A stretch of DNA of 64,000 nucleotides, taken from the NCBI RefSeq assembly GCF_000003195.3, contig NC_012874.2, positions 1,891,001 to 1,955,000 on the forward strand. The letters run 5' to 3'. The stretch's first letter is position 1; every line of letters starts with the position of its first letter. Shown piece after piece: positions 17,174 through 28,100 of the stretch. The notes beneath the pieces were generated by a model that saw nothing but the letters and a program-made list of their open reading frames with translations, did not search any database and was not told where the DNA came from. The DNA comes from Sorghum bicolor (taxonomy: Eukaryota > Streptophyta > Magnoliopsida > Poales > Poaceae). The position numbers and the translations under genes were made by a program.

Positions 17174-18107
17174 TTACGACTGACGGTTCCTTCGAGTGTG
17201 GTCGATCCTCATTCCTTTTTCTCGGCATTCAGTACTGCAGAAAGCACTCTCTCCCCTGCACCATCAAGTAATCAAACAGAAGAAAGGAGCAAAATCTCCA
17301 ACTCCAAGGATGTGGAAAAATAGAAGTACCCCCTCCATTGTCAAACTTCTCTAGCTTTAACCAAGTTTATAGAAAAAAATACACAAATAGTTACAACATC
17401 AGACTAGTTCTGTTAGATACTTAGATACACCATGAAATATATCCTGATGATACTTTTATTTGATATTGTAGATGTTAATATATTTTCTACAAACTTGGTC
17501 AAAATTAGACAAGTTTGACTTAAGGCAAACCTAAATCTGACTTAAAATTTAACATGGATTGGAATAGCATTTCTTACGAAGATTGGTAGGAGTAGAAGAT
17601 TGAACAATATATAAAACGGATAGAATTCTTTATTATGAAAAGTAACCTGAATAAACCTCCTTGCATGAATAGAACATGTCAAAAGTTAAGAATCAACTCA
17701 TGTTCTGATCAAAAGTAACTTGATTAAACCTCATTGCATGAATAGACATCACAAAATCTAAGAACCAACATGTAGCAATCATATATCAAAGCTAACTTGA
17801 TTAAGGTACAAAACTGAGCATAACAACCAGAAATCAGGAAAAAACTATAACTTTATCGATAAATATGTAGCTAGGTACCAAGGCAAAGCCAAGAAACATA
17901 CTTGTAAATGTATATGTCAACCTCTGGGCCAAGTGTACGGTTGCATGAAGCACAATACTGAAGAAAGCGCAGGGGTTGCATCTGCATGCCTGTAGATGGC
18001 ACTGAACGAACACATATGCCAGTCTCAATGTGGTGACCTTGTGTTTCATCCCTACCTGTTTCTGCCTTCTGAGCAAGATTCTGTGACATTGAGGGTGTGG
18101 TGCTCAT
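17174..18107 (-). CDS. FCS-like zinc finger (FLZ) protein
   Basis: FLZ proteins are small plant-specific adaptors, many of which bind SnRK1 kinase subunits. That role is family knowledge, not read from this sequence. Exons on the minus strand are 18107-17902 and 17255-17174; the intron is GT-AG and the phase closes (AA|G), giving 95 aa. The FLZ finger spans the intron: FLQYCASC (Cys52, Cys55), then DIYIYK, then FCSTEC (Cys75, Cys79), matching C-x2-C-x19-C-S-x2-C with the FCS signature. A short basic tail follows (HTRRNRQS). The ATG is supported by a TATA motif about 50 bases upstream. At 95 aa it is short for the family, with a minimal N-terminus. Confidence 0.8.
17329..17545. mobile_element. 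Stowaway-like MITE remnant in the FLZ intron
   Basis: The left end CCCCCTCCATTGTC follows TA. The interior has the typical inverted core (AACCAAGTTTATAGAAAAAA and its complement near 17490-17510). The right terminus has decayed, so the end is approximate. Confidence 0.5.
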
Positions 18108-18153
18108 TGTAAGTGAGCGGTTTAAGCTATCTAATGGAATAACCTAGTAATGC

Positions 18154-18163
18154 TTTATTTATA
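18154..18163 (-). promoter_or_regulatory. TATA box of the FLZ gene
   Basis: On the minus strand the sequence reads TATAAATAAA, about 50 bases upstream of the FLZ ATG at 18107. Spacing implies a very short 5' leader. Confidence 0.5.
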
Positions 18164-20650
18164 ATTTATTAGTTTGTGTGCTTCTCTCTATTTCTCTAGC
18201 TATGTCCTTCTTGTCAGGTTGCCTGTCTCACTGTTTTCAGTATAGGAAGTGAGAGAATGATATGTCCGTGCAGTGCTAGTGAATTAGTGATCCATAAGAG
18301 TCGGCAGGCACACTTTTTTTCCTTTTTAAGGGAAAGAGGACATGGTAGGTGCCATTTCTACAGGTTGATTGATGACGCTGACATGATGGGACACTAGTCT
18401 TCTTCTCGGTAAGCATGGTCATGTTACTAATGAATATGCAGTAATGCACGCCATGGTAACAGTCAGTAGTCAGTTAAACTGCTTTATTTTGCAACACTCA
18501 AGTACAATTTTGAATTGTTTCAAGATTAACTGAAGCATATGTCTGAAACTGCGTAAAAAAAAGCATATATCAGTGGGAATGCAGAATGACACGTCTTGCA
18601 GCAAACAGTCCTAGTCGGCACAGGCATTTGGAGGCCATTATAGCCTTGAGGTAGGTTGTATAGTTGAGGAGCTGTACTTTCTGGATCATCTCCCTTCATC
18701 AAATTTTCATGGGGATGGGGTGACAACTGACAGGATTCGCCTACATAAACATTACTATGCCTGCTGCCTGGGCCAACACACTGTAGTTGATGCGTTGTTT
18801 CTTGAAGAGAAGTTATTTGATTTTGTAACTTATGTTGGAAATGACTATTCATTCCAACTTTTGTTGGTTGGTATAATTATTATCACTCTGATAATTGAGA
18901 AACCGCAAGTTCTTTTCAATAGGGAGAGAAAGATAGAATCTCGCTGTCAACACATAACATCATCAGCATCGATGGCCCTTTTCAGATGTTACTTCAATTC
19001 ACTGTTTTGATTTCGTTTTCCTTGTCTTTATCCTACAACAAAACGACGAGGCACTAAGGTCCCGATTCCTCGAGACCACCATTTTACTTACATATGTACT
19101 ACATACAGCGTTGATTGTCCATGTCCTCCCATTCAGCATTCGCCAAAGGCAGGCATTGCAAACAACTGAACATGTTGGTTAAAGATTTGAGATCCTAGAA
19201 ATTGTTGGTTGTTGATTTGATTGTTTGTTCCAAGACCAATATTTCAAATTCAAGTTGACAAATTTTGGTAATTTGCTATCACAAAAGGCCAAAATCTTAA
19301 ACAATTTGTGAACGTTGGAGCGAAAACGTGCGGTTCAGACGAGACTCACCAGGTAACACTCCCGAGCTCCCGTGAATTCCCTTCCAGGCCGCAGGTCCTA
19401 CAGATGGAGCAGATCGGACGGCGACTCACCATGTATGCTGCTGTCACGTTCCTCCACCGCCGGGCGCCAGGGGCAATCCCTCGTCCTGCAAGCCACGGGC
19501 CCCGATGGGCCGCAGCAGCAGCAGCAGCAGCAGCAGCCCTGGTGCATCGTGCTCGCCCTCCCCGTCCCCAGCGACGCCTACTGTCGTGGGCGGAGCCCGA
19601 GTCCGACGCCATAGCCCCGGTGGTGACAACGGCGTCGAGGAGACGCTGGCGGAGCTGCGCTTGGCGAGGGAGGATGGCACGCCGGCGCCCCGTAGTGGGA
19701 TATCTTCATTTTCTAAGGAAGCCGAACGGCTGTTCTTCCATGTCCTGTTTAACTTGTACTGTTGTACATATGATACTGTGACTCATCTGATGGCAATCAG
19801 TATTATCACAAGGGGGCTAATCTCTCATGTTTTTCTATCTCAGCATCACGCTGAAACATTATAAGGATTATAGACAATCGAAAGTACCAAATTCTCTGAA
19901 CGGAAGGCATATGACTATCACAAACAGGTACATGCGCAATCCAGAGACATCAGAGAGGCAGAACAGCACACCAAGGCTTGCTAAAAGTTTTATAATTAGT
20001 ATAATCCTCAACATTTTGAACTGGAAATGAAGTCTTGAGCCAACATTCAGCCAATGACAGCAATACATGACACCACACCAGCGATAAATTGGTTGGTGCT
20101 ATGAGGTTAGGATGCTCCCTTCTTTGGATGGATAAGACCATGCAGATCACCTTGTACCAGCAGCAGGTCCAGGCTCCAGCAGCAGTGCAATCGTTGCCAG
20201 TTTCTTCGCCCTGAACCACCCATGTAGCAAGCTCTCCTGACATAGAAACATCTGGTGCATATCTCCACCTGCACCAAGAGAACCAATGAATTTGTAAACT
20301 TTTCGAGTTGGTACTGACAAGCAAAATCAGGTTGGGAGGGATCTGGAGACATAGTGAGAAGCATTTTTCAAGCAGATCAAAACTCAGGGCATCAGTAGAT
20401 TTATGTGAAGCTAATGTCCATTTCCGAGCCCCCACTACGATAAATGTTAATTGACAGCACAATCACCAACTGCACGTTATCTTTATGTTTGGATTTCCCA
20501 CTGACAAAACAATATTTCTAGGTTTGCAGTAGTACTGGACATGAATTGTAAACATTCCAACAAATTAAGAAAATGCTCACCTGCGTATTTCACAATTGAA
20601 CAGTGAAAAGGTAAGGGGAAATTGCACGAGTTATTCAGTTCCCTCTAATA
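18164..20650. other. Region between FLZ and BMF3: GC island, no confident gene
   Basis: Mostly AT-rich sequence with a GC-rich island at about 19330-19700 containing a (CAG)n run. The island is open in several frames on both strands and has GT donor-like sites on both strands. I cannot choose a frame or recognise a domain. A 108-codon minus-strand ORF (18852-18526) and a 170-codon one (20462-19950) are within chance expectation and match nothing I know. The BMF3 3' UTR occupies the right edge. Confidence 0.4.
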
Positions 20651-23600
20651 TTAGAAATCCAGTGGCATTCCAAACATATCATTGATCTCTGCCATGACGT
20701 CACGGGTGGTGATTGTGGGCTCAAATAGACCATCCTCAGCATCAATTTTGCAAGAGTTGTTCTGATCGGCTTTGCTGGTAGGGTTATCTTTTAGGTCATC
20801 ATCAGCTAATATGGAGAAACCAGAAGCTGGAGCTGTTTTTCTATCTAACAGTGCATTGACTTTCCGCTTTGTTCTGTCACCCTTGAAGATCAGTGGTCTC
20901 CCAAACATATTATTTATATCATCCATAGCCTCCTTTAGATTAACAGTTGGATCGACTAACCCATGGTGGCATGCATTTTCCACCTTAGACTCATCATCAA
21001 TAGTGGACCCAACAAATCTATGAATGACAGTGTCTTCTCCAAGCCCAGAACTCGCAGGATGAGAACCTTCATGATATCTTGTTCCTGAATCATCTCGAAC
21101 TGGACAGAGCAAAGTATTATGATCATTAGTAGGCTGCACAGTTCTAGAATTCATATTCATACTGTCAACACTTTTCTCACACTGTTCTTCATCACCATCT
21201 GGCAGTATTGCAAATCCTCCAACAAATGGCTTCTGGAAGCCACTTTCGCCTTGATGCTTAGATGAGTCACATAATGGTCTTGGAGGAGACCTATTCTTCC
21301 TGTGGCATGTGGCATTCTGGACACTGCCATTAGCCTCATTTTCATCAACAAAGATTTCAAATGCACTTGTTTCCTGATTTAACTTCACGTTTTCCTTCTT
21401 AGAGTTCTTGTTTTGCCTCACATTTTGGCCGTTGCCATCAGGACTATCCTCATCAACAAAGATCACAAACCCTCCTGTTTGCTGACCGAATTTCTGATGG
21501 TCTTGGTTCATGCTGCTGTTGTGAAGCACATTTGGATTACCTCTAGGTTCATCTTCATCAACAAAGATACCAAATGCACTTGCCTGCTGATCATAATTTG
21601 GTTTCTTAGGTTTTGGTCGTCTCTTGAGCATTGTCTCAGGTTCCACTGGCTCCAAAAACATGCTATTGATGGCATCCATAGCCTCCTTAGTGTTTATAGT
21701 TGGTTCAACTAAACCATGATGGCAGGCATCTTCAGTTTCTGACTTCCCAACCAATGCAGAGCCTACAAACCGTACAACTACAGTATCATCACTATTACAA
21801 CGGGGCAAATTCTTTTTAGCTCCTGAGTTGCCTCTGCATAGCATACCCACTTTAGCAGGCCCTAATGGAGGATAACAACCTACTGAGGGATTGGAATTGC
21901 TTCTTGACTTTTGCATTGTATTGGATTTCAGTTCTTTACAGTTTCTGCTTTCACCTGCAACATATTCGAAAGTAAGTACAGCAACACGGAACAGATCAAC
22001 ATCTATATTTAGTTATTTATGCTTCAATTAAATTAGAAAATGTGTTGAGAAAACAAAGGTTTTAGGAAAGAATGATTAATAAGCTTTTAACAGAGAGAGA
22101 AGTGGCAAAGACAATATATGGTATTATGGCTACACCAGGAACTGATCCGTATACCCATTTTTCACAGGCCTACCTTCAACTTGGTTCATCACTGTAGCAC
22201 TTGACTCAGCTTTCCTAGGCATTCTTTCCTGCAGCTAAAGTGCACAAATAAAAAACGAGGTCAACAAACCCAACACTGACTATGGTATAAACTGTTGTAA
22301 TACATAATTGAGAAGTATACTTTATCTTTCCTCCTCTTGTATGATTCTATGCGAAGAAGAAACTGTTCATGTGCCTTTTGCAACTCTCCAATAGGCTCTG
22401 CAAGGCTATTAATCACCTGAGTAAGTAACCAGCTTGACTCTTAAAGGAACTATGTATTTAGTGATTTTTAACATGGAGCGTTAGCAATCCTTCTGCCTTA
22501 AATTTTCTTGATTGTAAAGTGTATCTCAGAAAAATGATAATACCCAGGGGAAGGGACTAAGTTATTCTTTTAACTAGCTACTAACTTATTCACAGTAGGT
22601 GGGTCTGAGATATGCCTAGTTCAAGATGATGGAAGTACATGCAAGATTCAGAAAATGGGAGCTCAGTCCACACAATAAGTCAATAACAATTGTAGTAGGA
22701 AGAGATGGTATCAGAAAAAAAACAAAATGAGGGTATCAGAAAAAAAACAAAATGAGGGTAAAAGGCTTACTTCTGGATTCCCAAACAATACATCTTCTCC
22801 GCGTCATTGAACCTCCTGTGCTTCTCATAATAAAGAGCATAAGCCATATAGAATGAAGCTCTCTTGAGGCCTATTCTATTCCGCTCCATCTTCTTGAGCA
22901 ATGGTTTCGCATCCGTCACATAGTCCATCTACATTATGAAGAAATTAAACCCAGTAAGACAATGGCTTATAACAAGGGCTTCAGAGCCAAATGGAGAACA
23001 GTATGGTTGAGCCATTTCCTAGAGAGCACGTGCCTTGTTCTACTATGACGCAATCTACAGTCTACAGAAAAGGTTGCTGTGAGCCTATTGCGGTATTGCC
23101 GAGCGTTTTCAGGAAAGTTTTCTAGGCGTGATAATGAGTTAATGACGCAATGTACACTATGTGCAAACGAAAAGCTGTGCTGTGCAATCCATACATCAGA
23201 CGGAAAGAAATGCCAACTGAACCAGTGCAGATTCAGGAGGCAACCCTGAACCGCCCCCAAAATGTCAACTGAACCAGTGCAGATTCAGGAGGCAACCCTG
23301 AACCGCCCCCAAAATGTCAACTGAGCCAGTGCAGATTCAGGAGGAAACTCTGAACCGCCCCCAAAATGTCAACTGAACCAGAGCAGATTGAGGAGGCCAG
23401 GCCACTCTGAAAAGTGAAAGCCCCCAAAGCCCTGAACCGATGATGACCCTGCCACAATGAAGATTGAAGCGCATGGAGAGGGGAGAGAGCATTGACCAGC
23501 TGGATCCAGACGCGGAGGTACCGCGGGTCGTCGCGGTAGCGCGCGTCGGCCTGGAACTGCTGCGCGCACTTCTGCATGAACCTGGGCAGCTTCTCCCGCA

Positions 23601-23892
23601 GCGTCGCCGGCGGCAGCGCCCGCTCCATCTTCCGCATCCCCCTAGTAGAAAGCAAATCAACGGCCCGGGAAGAAAGGGGGGGGGGGGGGGGGGGTCATCA
23701 GTCGATCCGTCATCGGCGCGCAGAACACAGGGACGATATCGCAGGGAGACGAGAGAGAGGGAGGGAGTGACGGGTGGTGGCGCTGTACCGGAGCCACGGG
23801 CGGAGCGGGTCGGACCCGGAGTAGGAGCGGATGTCGTCAACTACCGACGAGAGGAGCTCCTTCTCGTGCTCCGCGGTGGCGGCGGTGGCCAT
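20651..23892 (-). CDS. BMF3: BUB1/MAD3-family spindle checkpoint protein, BMF3-like
   Basis: This family works in the spindle assembly checkpoint, at kinetochores and toward CDC20/APC. Minus-strand exons are 23892-23789, 23641-23497, 22928-22771, 22405-22321, 22234-22174 and 21954-20651, giving 618 aa. Residues 1-~150 are the Mad3/BUB1 homology region 1 (TPR-like), with RDDPRYLRVWIQL and FYMAYALYYE diagnostic. There is no N-terminal KEN box and no kinase domain, which fits BMF3 rather than BMF1 or BUBR1/BMF2. The last exon encodes repeated linear motifs: FGIFVD (312-317), FVIFVD (347-352) and FEIFVD (383-388), which match the ABBA consensus; weaker FAILPD (432) and FSILAD (564); one KEN (371-373); and three GLEBS/homology-region-2-like segments (about 264-290, 516-539, 593-618). 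The exon 4 acceptor at AATAG is chosen because an upstream acceptor gives an immediate stop. The BMF3 name is an inference from architecture. Confidence 0.88.
23211..23405. repeat. 52-bp minisatellite in BMF3 intron 2
   Basis: A unit beginning TGTCAACTGAACCAGTGCAG repeats with an exact 52-bp spacing, at starts 23211, 23263, 23315 and 23367. Copies 1-3 are nearly identical. The fourth is diverged and incomplete. Confidence 0.9.
23676..23694. repeat. Poly-G tract of 19 bases
   Basis: An uninterrupted run of 19 G on the + strand, inside BMF3 intron 1. A second G-rich run lies at about 25213-25230, next to the last MATE exon. Both are prone to sequencing length error. Confidence 0.9.
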
Positions 23893-25116
23893 GGCTCCGC
23901 TTCGATTGGTGGGGGCGGCGGATGTGTCCCTGGCTCTGGCTGGCTGTGCCGCCGCCTCGCCCTCCCCAATTCAAATGGATGGAGCCACGGTCTACGGGCA
24001 ACGGACATGGAACGTGCGGGACCCACCGGTCAGACCTTCGCTTGCCTCTCTGGCGTGCGGGCCCGACGTGTCATATACCCAGCGCTGGAACCGTGGAGCG
24101 CTCCATTCCAGCGATGGCGTCAGTTTCAGAGGCGGTCGACGGATCCGCTGAGCCCTAGACGGACACCGGCGGCCAAGCCTCGATCTGCAGGATGCAGCCC
24201 AGCGGCGGGTGGAATCGAGGAGGCGCGGAGCAGAGGCGGCGCTCCGGCGAAGCGGATGCCGGCCTGTAAGGCCAGTGCCACCATGACGGTTGACGGGAGC
24301 CGCCCGCCCATCATTCACCTACAGAGTCGCAGTCCACCTCGGTTCGTCCTCTCCCCCCCTCTCATGTCCTCCGATCCCGCATTCGATTTGCTTGGTCATT
24401 CGATTTTGCACTTGTGAGTTCTGCAAACTACCAAGAAAATTGATTCGGTTCCGTTCGAAAACAAAACAACACTCGAGTTCCCAGATTGCAAAGCGGTAGC
24501 CCTAACAATGAGGCCCAGATTGCAATGCAGTAGCCCCAACGATTAGCATTGCAGTCAAGTAGAATTAGATAAACACAAGACGGAGAGGCCTCAACGTGAC
24601 ACACACCACCACACGCCCAGATGATTATTTTTGTGTGTGTGTGTGCAAGACACCCCTCGATCAGATGATTATTTATTTGTATGCAACACACCCCTCAGAT
24701 CATTATTTGTAATGCAAACGTATTGAAACAAATCTGTTACAGATTCCAACATCCCCAACACACCACAATCGCTGCTCTGATGAAGAGGGCATTACCATAC
24801 TGCCCAAACCAAACCTGAGCCAAACTCGCACAAACCCAACAAGGTTGCACACACATCCTCCATGCCATGCCACTGCCAAACAATAGAGTGTCTTTTTCTC
24901 TGCTGCTGACAACCACTTCCGCTGCTTGGCCTCGGCTTGAGGAGCAATTAAAATCCTGGGTAGACTAACTAACAGCTCCCTCATTTCGTTCTTGTGAGAC
25001 GGTGAATGGAAAATTAGTCATACGTGTGTGTCTGCCCCAAGGGTCTCGGATGCCGAGTAGATACTTATAACAGCCTGCAGAGATAGAGATGGAGCTGAGG
25101 CCTGAGGGAGGGCGGT
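23893..25116. other. BMF3 promoter region and MATE 3' UTR
   Basis: The left part (23893-24420) is GC-rich and lies upstream of BMF3. The right part (24420-25116) is AT-richer and would hold the MATE 3' UTR. Long open frames here are GC-driven, and no gene is supported. Confidence 0.4.
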
Positions 25117-28100
25117 TCAAGAGTTTCCACTCAACCCCTGAAGTCTTCTGTTCTCTTGCATGTACCATCTCTTCAGTCTCTCTTGAGCAACCGCCACCTG
25201 CAGATAGAAATAGGGGGGGGAGGGGGGGGGGTTGTTAGAGGTGATTCAACATGTTGTGTACTTGTTTGAAGGATGTTAACATTGTTAGTTAGTTAATTGC
25301 AATGCTGAGAAAACAGTGAGTCAAGGCAAACCTGTTTTTCCCAGTCGGTCTTTAATGTTATGAAGAGAAGCACAATAGTTTGGACTAGTGTTCCGAGCAG
25401 CATGCCAATCCAAATGCCCTACAATGCACAACCAAGGAGAGTATAAGGGCTTAAACCCAACATCCATTCTTCTATAGTTGCACAATGGCAAGGTAATTAA
25501 ACACCAAACTCTGTATACTCACCTTTACTTCAAATCCCACCACATATCCCAGGACTGCTCCAAGAGGGATGCCAATCAGGTAGTAGGAAGTGACGTTGAC
25601 ATAGGCGACTACGCTTTGCCAGCCTGCGCCGACGGCGACGCCTATAGATTTGATGATGACAGTGGTTATTTTAGTGTCAATAAATCAAGGTGGCGGTACG
25701 GTAGTACATTGTAGCGATCTCTATCATTTAGTAGGTCTTAGGCGAAGGATACCTGATAGCACTGGCTGAACACTGTTTAGCAATATGGAGAAGGCTAGCA
25801 GAGGTGAGAGGTCAGCAACTGACTCAGCTACCGCTTGACTGTCGGTAAATATGTAGGCAAGGCCTCCACGGAAGAAAAGGAAGAGCACGAACAACACAAA
25901 TCCGATCGAGAAAGATGTGATGACCACATTGTAAATGGCAAACTTTGCCCTTCTTGCGCTTCCAGCTCCAAGCTCATTTGCCACTCGCACTCTGAAGAAT
26001 ATATTGCATTCATACCAAAATCATTGAAAGTAGATATTATTATATTACTGAATATAAAGCTAAAGACAAAGTGATTTACCCTGTTGCAGCCAAAAAGCCG
26101 AAGGAAATCATCATCTCCCAACCGTTGATATTAAGGCTGCACATTTCACAATAAGTTACCACACTGTTTAGGGCCTGTTGGATTCACACTAGGTTGCAAC
26201 ATGCAAAAGCGTTTGGCCTGTGGATTTCTAAAACTGGAGCAAAAGCAGCGGTCCCGTTCGGATCAGCTAGAGCTTTCAACAGGACTATAAAACAAAGTTG
26301 ATTTGTTTGGATCCCAAACTGAATTATGGAAGCTATTATATTCCAAGATCTTGTAAGATGATTCCAAGATCTAGTGAGACGAGATCCAAACAGGATGGGA
26401 GTAGCATGGCAGCCAATTATGAGTGGAAGGACAAAAGTGTATGGAAGAAGTGTGAATAGCAAACTACTAATTAGTGAAGTGTAGAGTAATGCATATTATT
26501 ACCATATTGAAAGGGCGTCGAGTGCAACCTCTGCATTCTTCATGTACCCTGTGAGCAGCACCAATATGGTGTTGTACCACAATTCCAAACTGTAAAGGCA
26601 AAAACAGACCAACAAATATGTATTACAGGTGTATCAAAACCTTGATAAGATTGATAAAAAAGTTTATGATACTGTTAGTATCCCTGAAAAAAAAATGTAG
26701 TACATGCATACTTACTGAACCCAAAAAAAAAAATGCTGCCGCTTACCAGAGCATGACACCAGAAGATAGCGAGAGCTTGACGATGGCACCGAGATCAGCA
26801 AACGCAGCCGAGGAGAACCCAGTCCACGTGTGAGGGCATCCACCAAAGAAGACGAAGGCAAGCTGCCCAAACACGGGGATCCACATGGCGATGACCATCG
26901 ACCCCATGACCCCCGCCACGCCGAGCTGGAACTTGACAGTCATGAGCCATGACAGGAGGAGGTGGAGGCCGAGGTTGAGCAATGCCAGGTAGGTGATGAT
27001 GATGTTCTTGCTCTGCGCCTGCAGGTACATCTGGAGCGTGAAGGCCCAGACGTAGGAGAACATGACGGGGATGTACCAGAGCGAGATGGTGCCCGCCACC
27101 ACGGCGATCTCCGGGTCCTGGCCCAGCGCGACCAGCAGCGGCGCCGTGAAGAGGTAGATCGGGAGCAGCACGACGGAGCACGCGAAGAGGATGATCCAGG
27201 ACCGCTGTAGGTAGATGCCCAGCATGTGGTACTGCTTCGCGCCGTAGGATTGCCCACATAGCGTCTCCAGTGCGCTCGCCATCCCCAGCTGCATTGCGGT
27301 TCGTTCGTCATAGCGGTAAGATCCATGAAAATGCTCTGTCGATTAATTAAGCTTCTAGTCTAGAGTGTATATAGAGTAATGCAGATGTCATATTGTTTTC
27401 AACTGTTGATGTATGATATCTTCACAGGTGGTTTTTCTTTCTCTCCGTTAGCAATGATGCCAGGGTGATGTACTGCACGCTCTACACACCAGAGGAGATA
27501 TTTCATCTTGGCTACGTAGGAAAAGGAAGTAGTGTTTGAGGCGGCAAGAAAGGAAATCATCAGGTCACGCAAGTAAAGCCATTGGAGACGAGGACGCCCT
27601 CCATGCCTTTTTCCACCATGACTTTGGCGATGACCTGATGACGATGATGAGGACGACGGGTAGGTAGCCGATTTTCTTTCTGCATTGCACGTGCAAACTG
27701 AAAGAAATTCCATAATGGAGGTTTGTTGGGGCGACATACATGCATGTCCCCAGGAAAGGAACTGATGATGCAGCAATATGTTTGTTTCGCTTCCTTTATT
27801 CCCAGCACGGTGGCCACGGCCGGGTTAGTTGGTGCCAAATTCGGGTTGAATTTACACTGCGGTCCCGAAATACGGGTGGAGATCTTCAAGTCGTCGAACC
27901 GTGGACCAGAGCCACAGGACAGTTCGTTCGGGTTATAAGGTTATTCACGCCTTGTTTAGTTCCCACAAAATTTTGCAAAACTTTTCGCATTCTCCGTCAC
28001 ATCAAATCTTTAGACGTATGCATAGAGTATTAAATATAGACGAAAATAAAAACTAATTGCACAGTTTGGTCGGAATTGACGAGACGAAACTTTTGAGCCT

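Noticed and set aside
19950..20462. 170-codon minus-strand ORF downstream of BMF3
   Set aside because: There is no recognisable domain, composition is Cys/Trp-rich as in random frames, and it crosses what looks like a splice acceptor. Not supported as a gene.
23464..24417. 317-codon plus-strand ORF over BMF3 exons 1-2 and promoter
   Set aside because: It is antisense to spliced BMF3 exons and shows no recognisable domain; GC-rich shadow frame.
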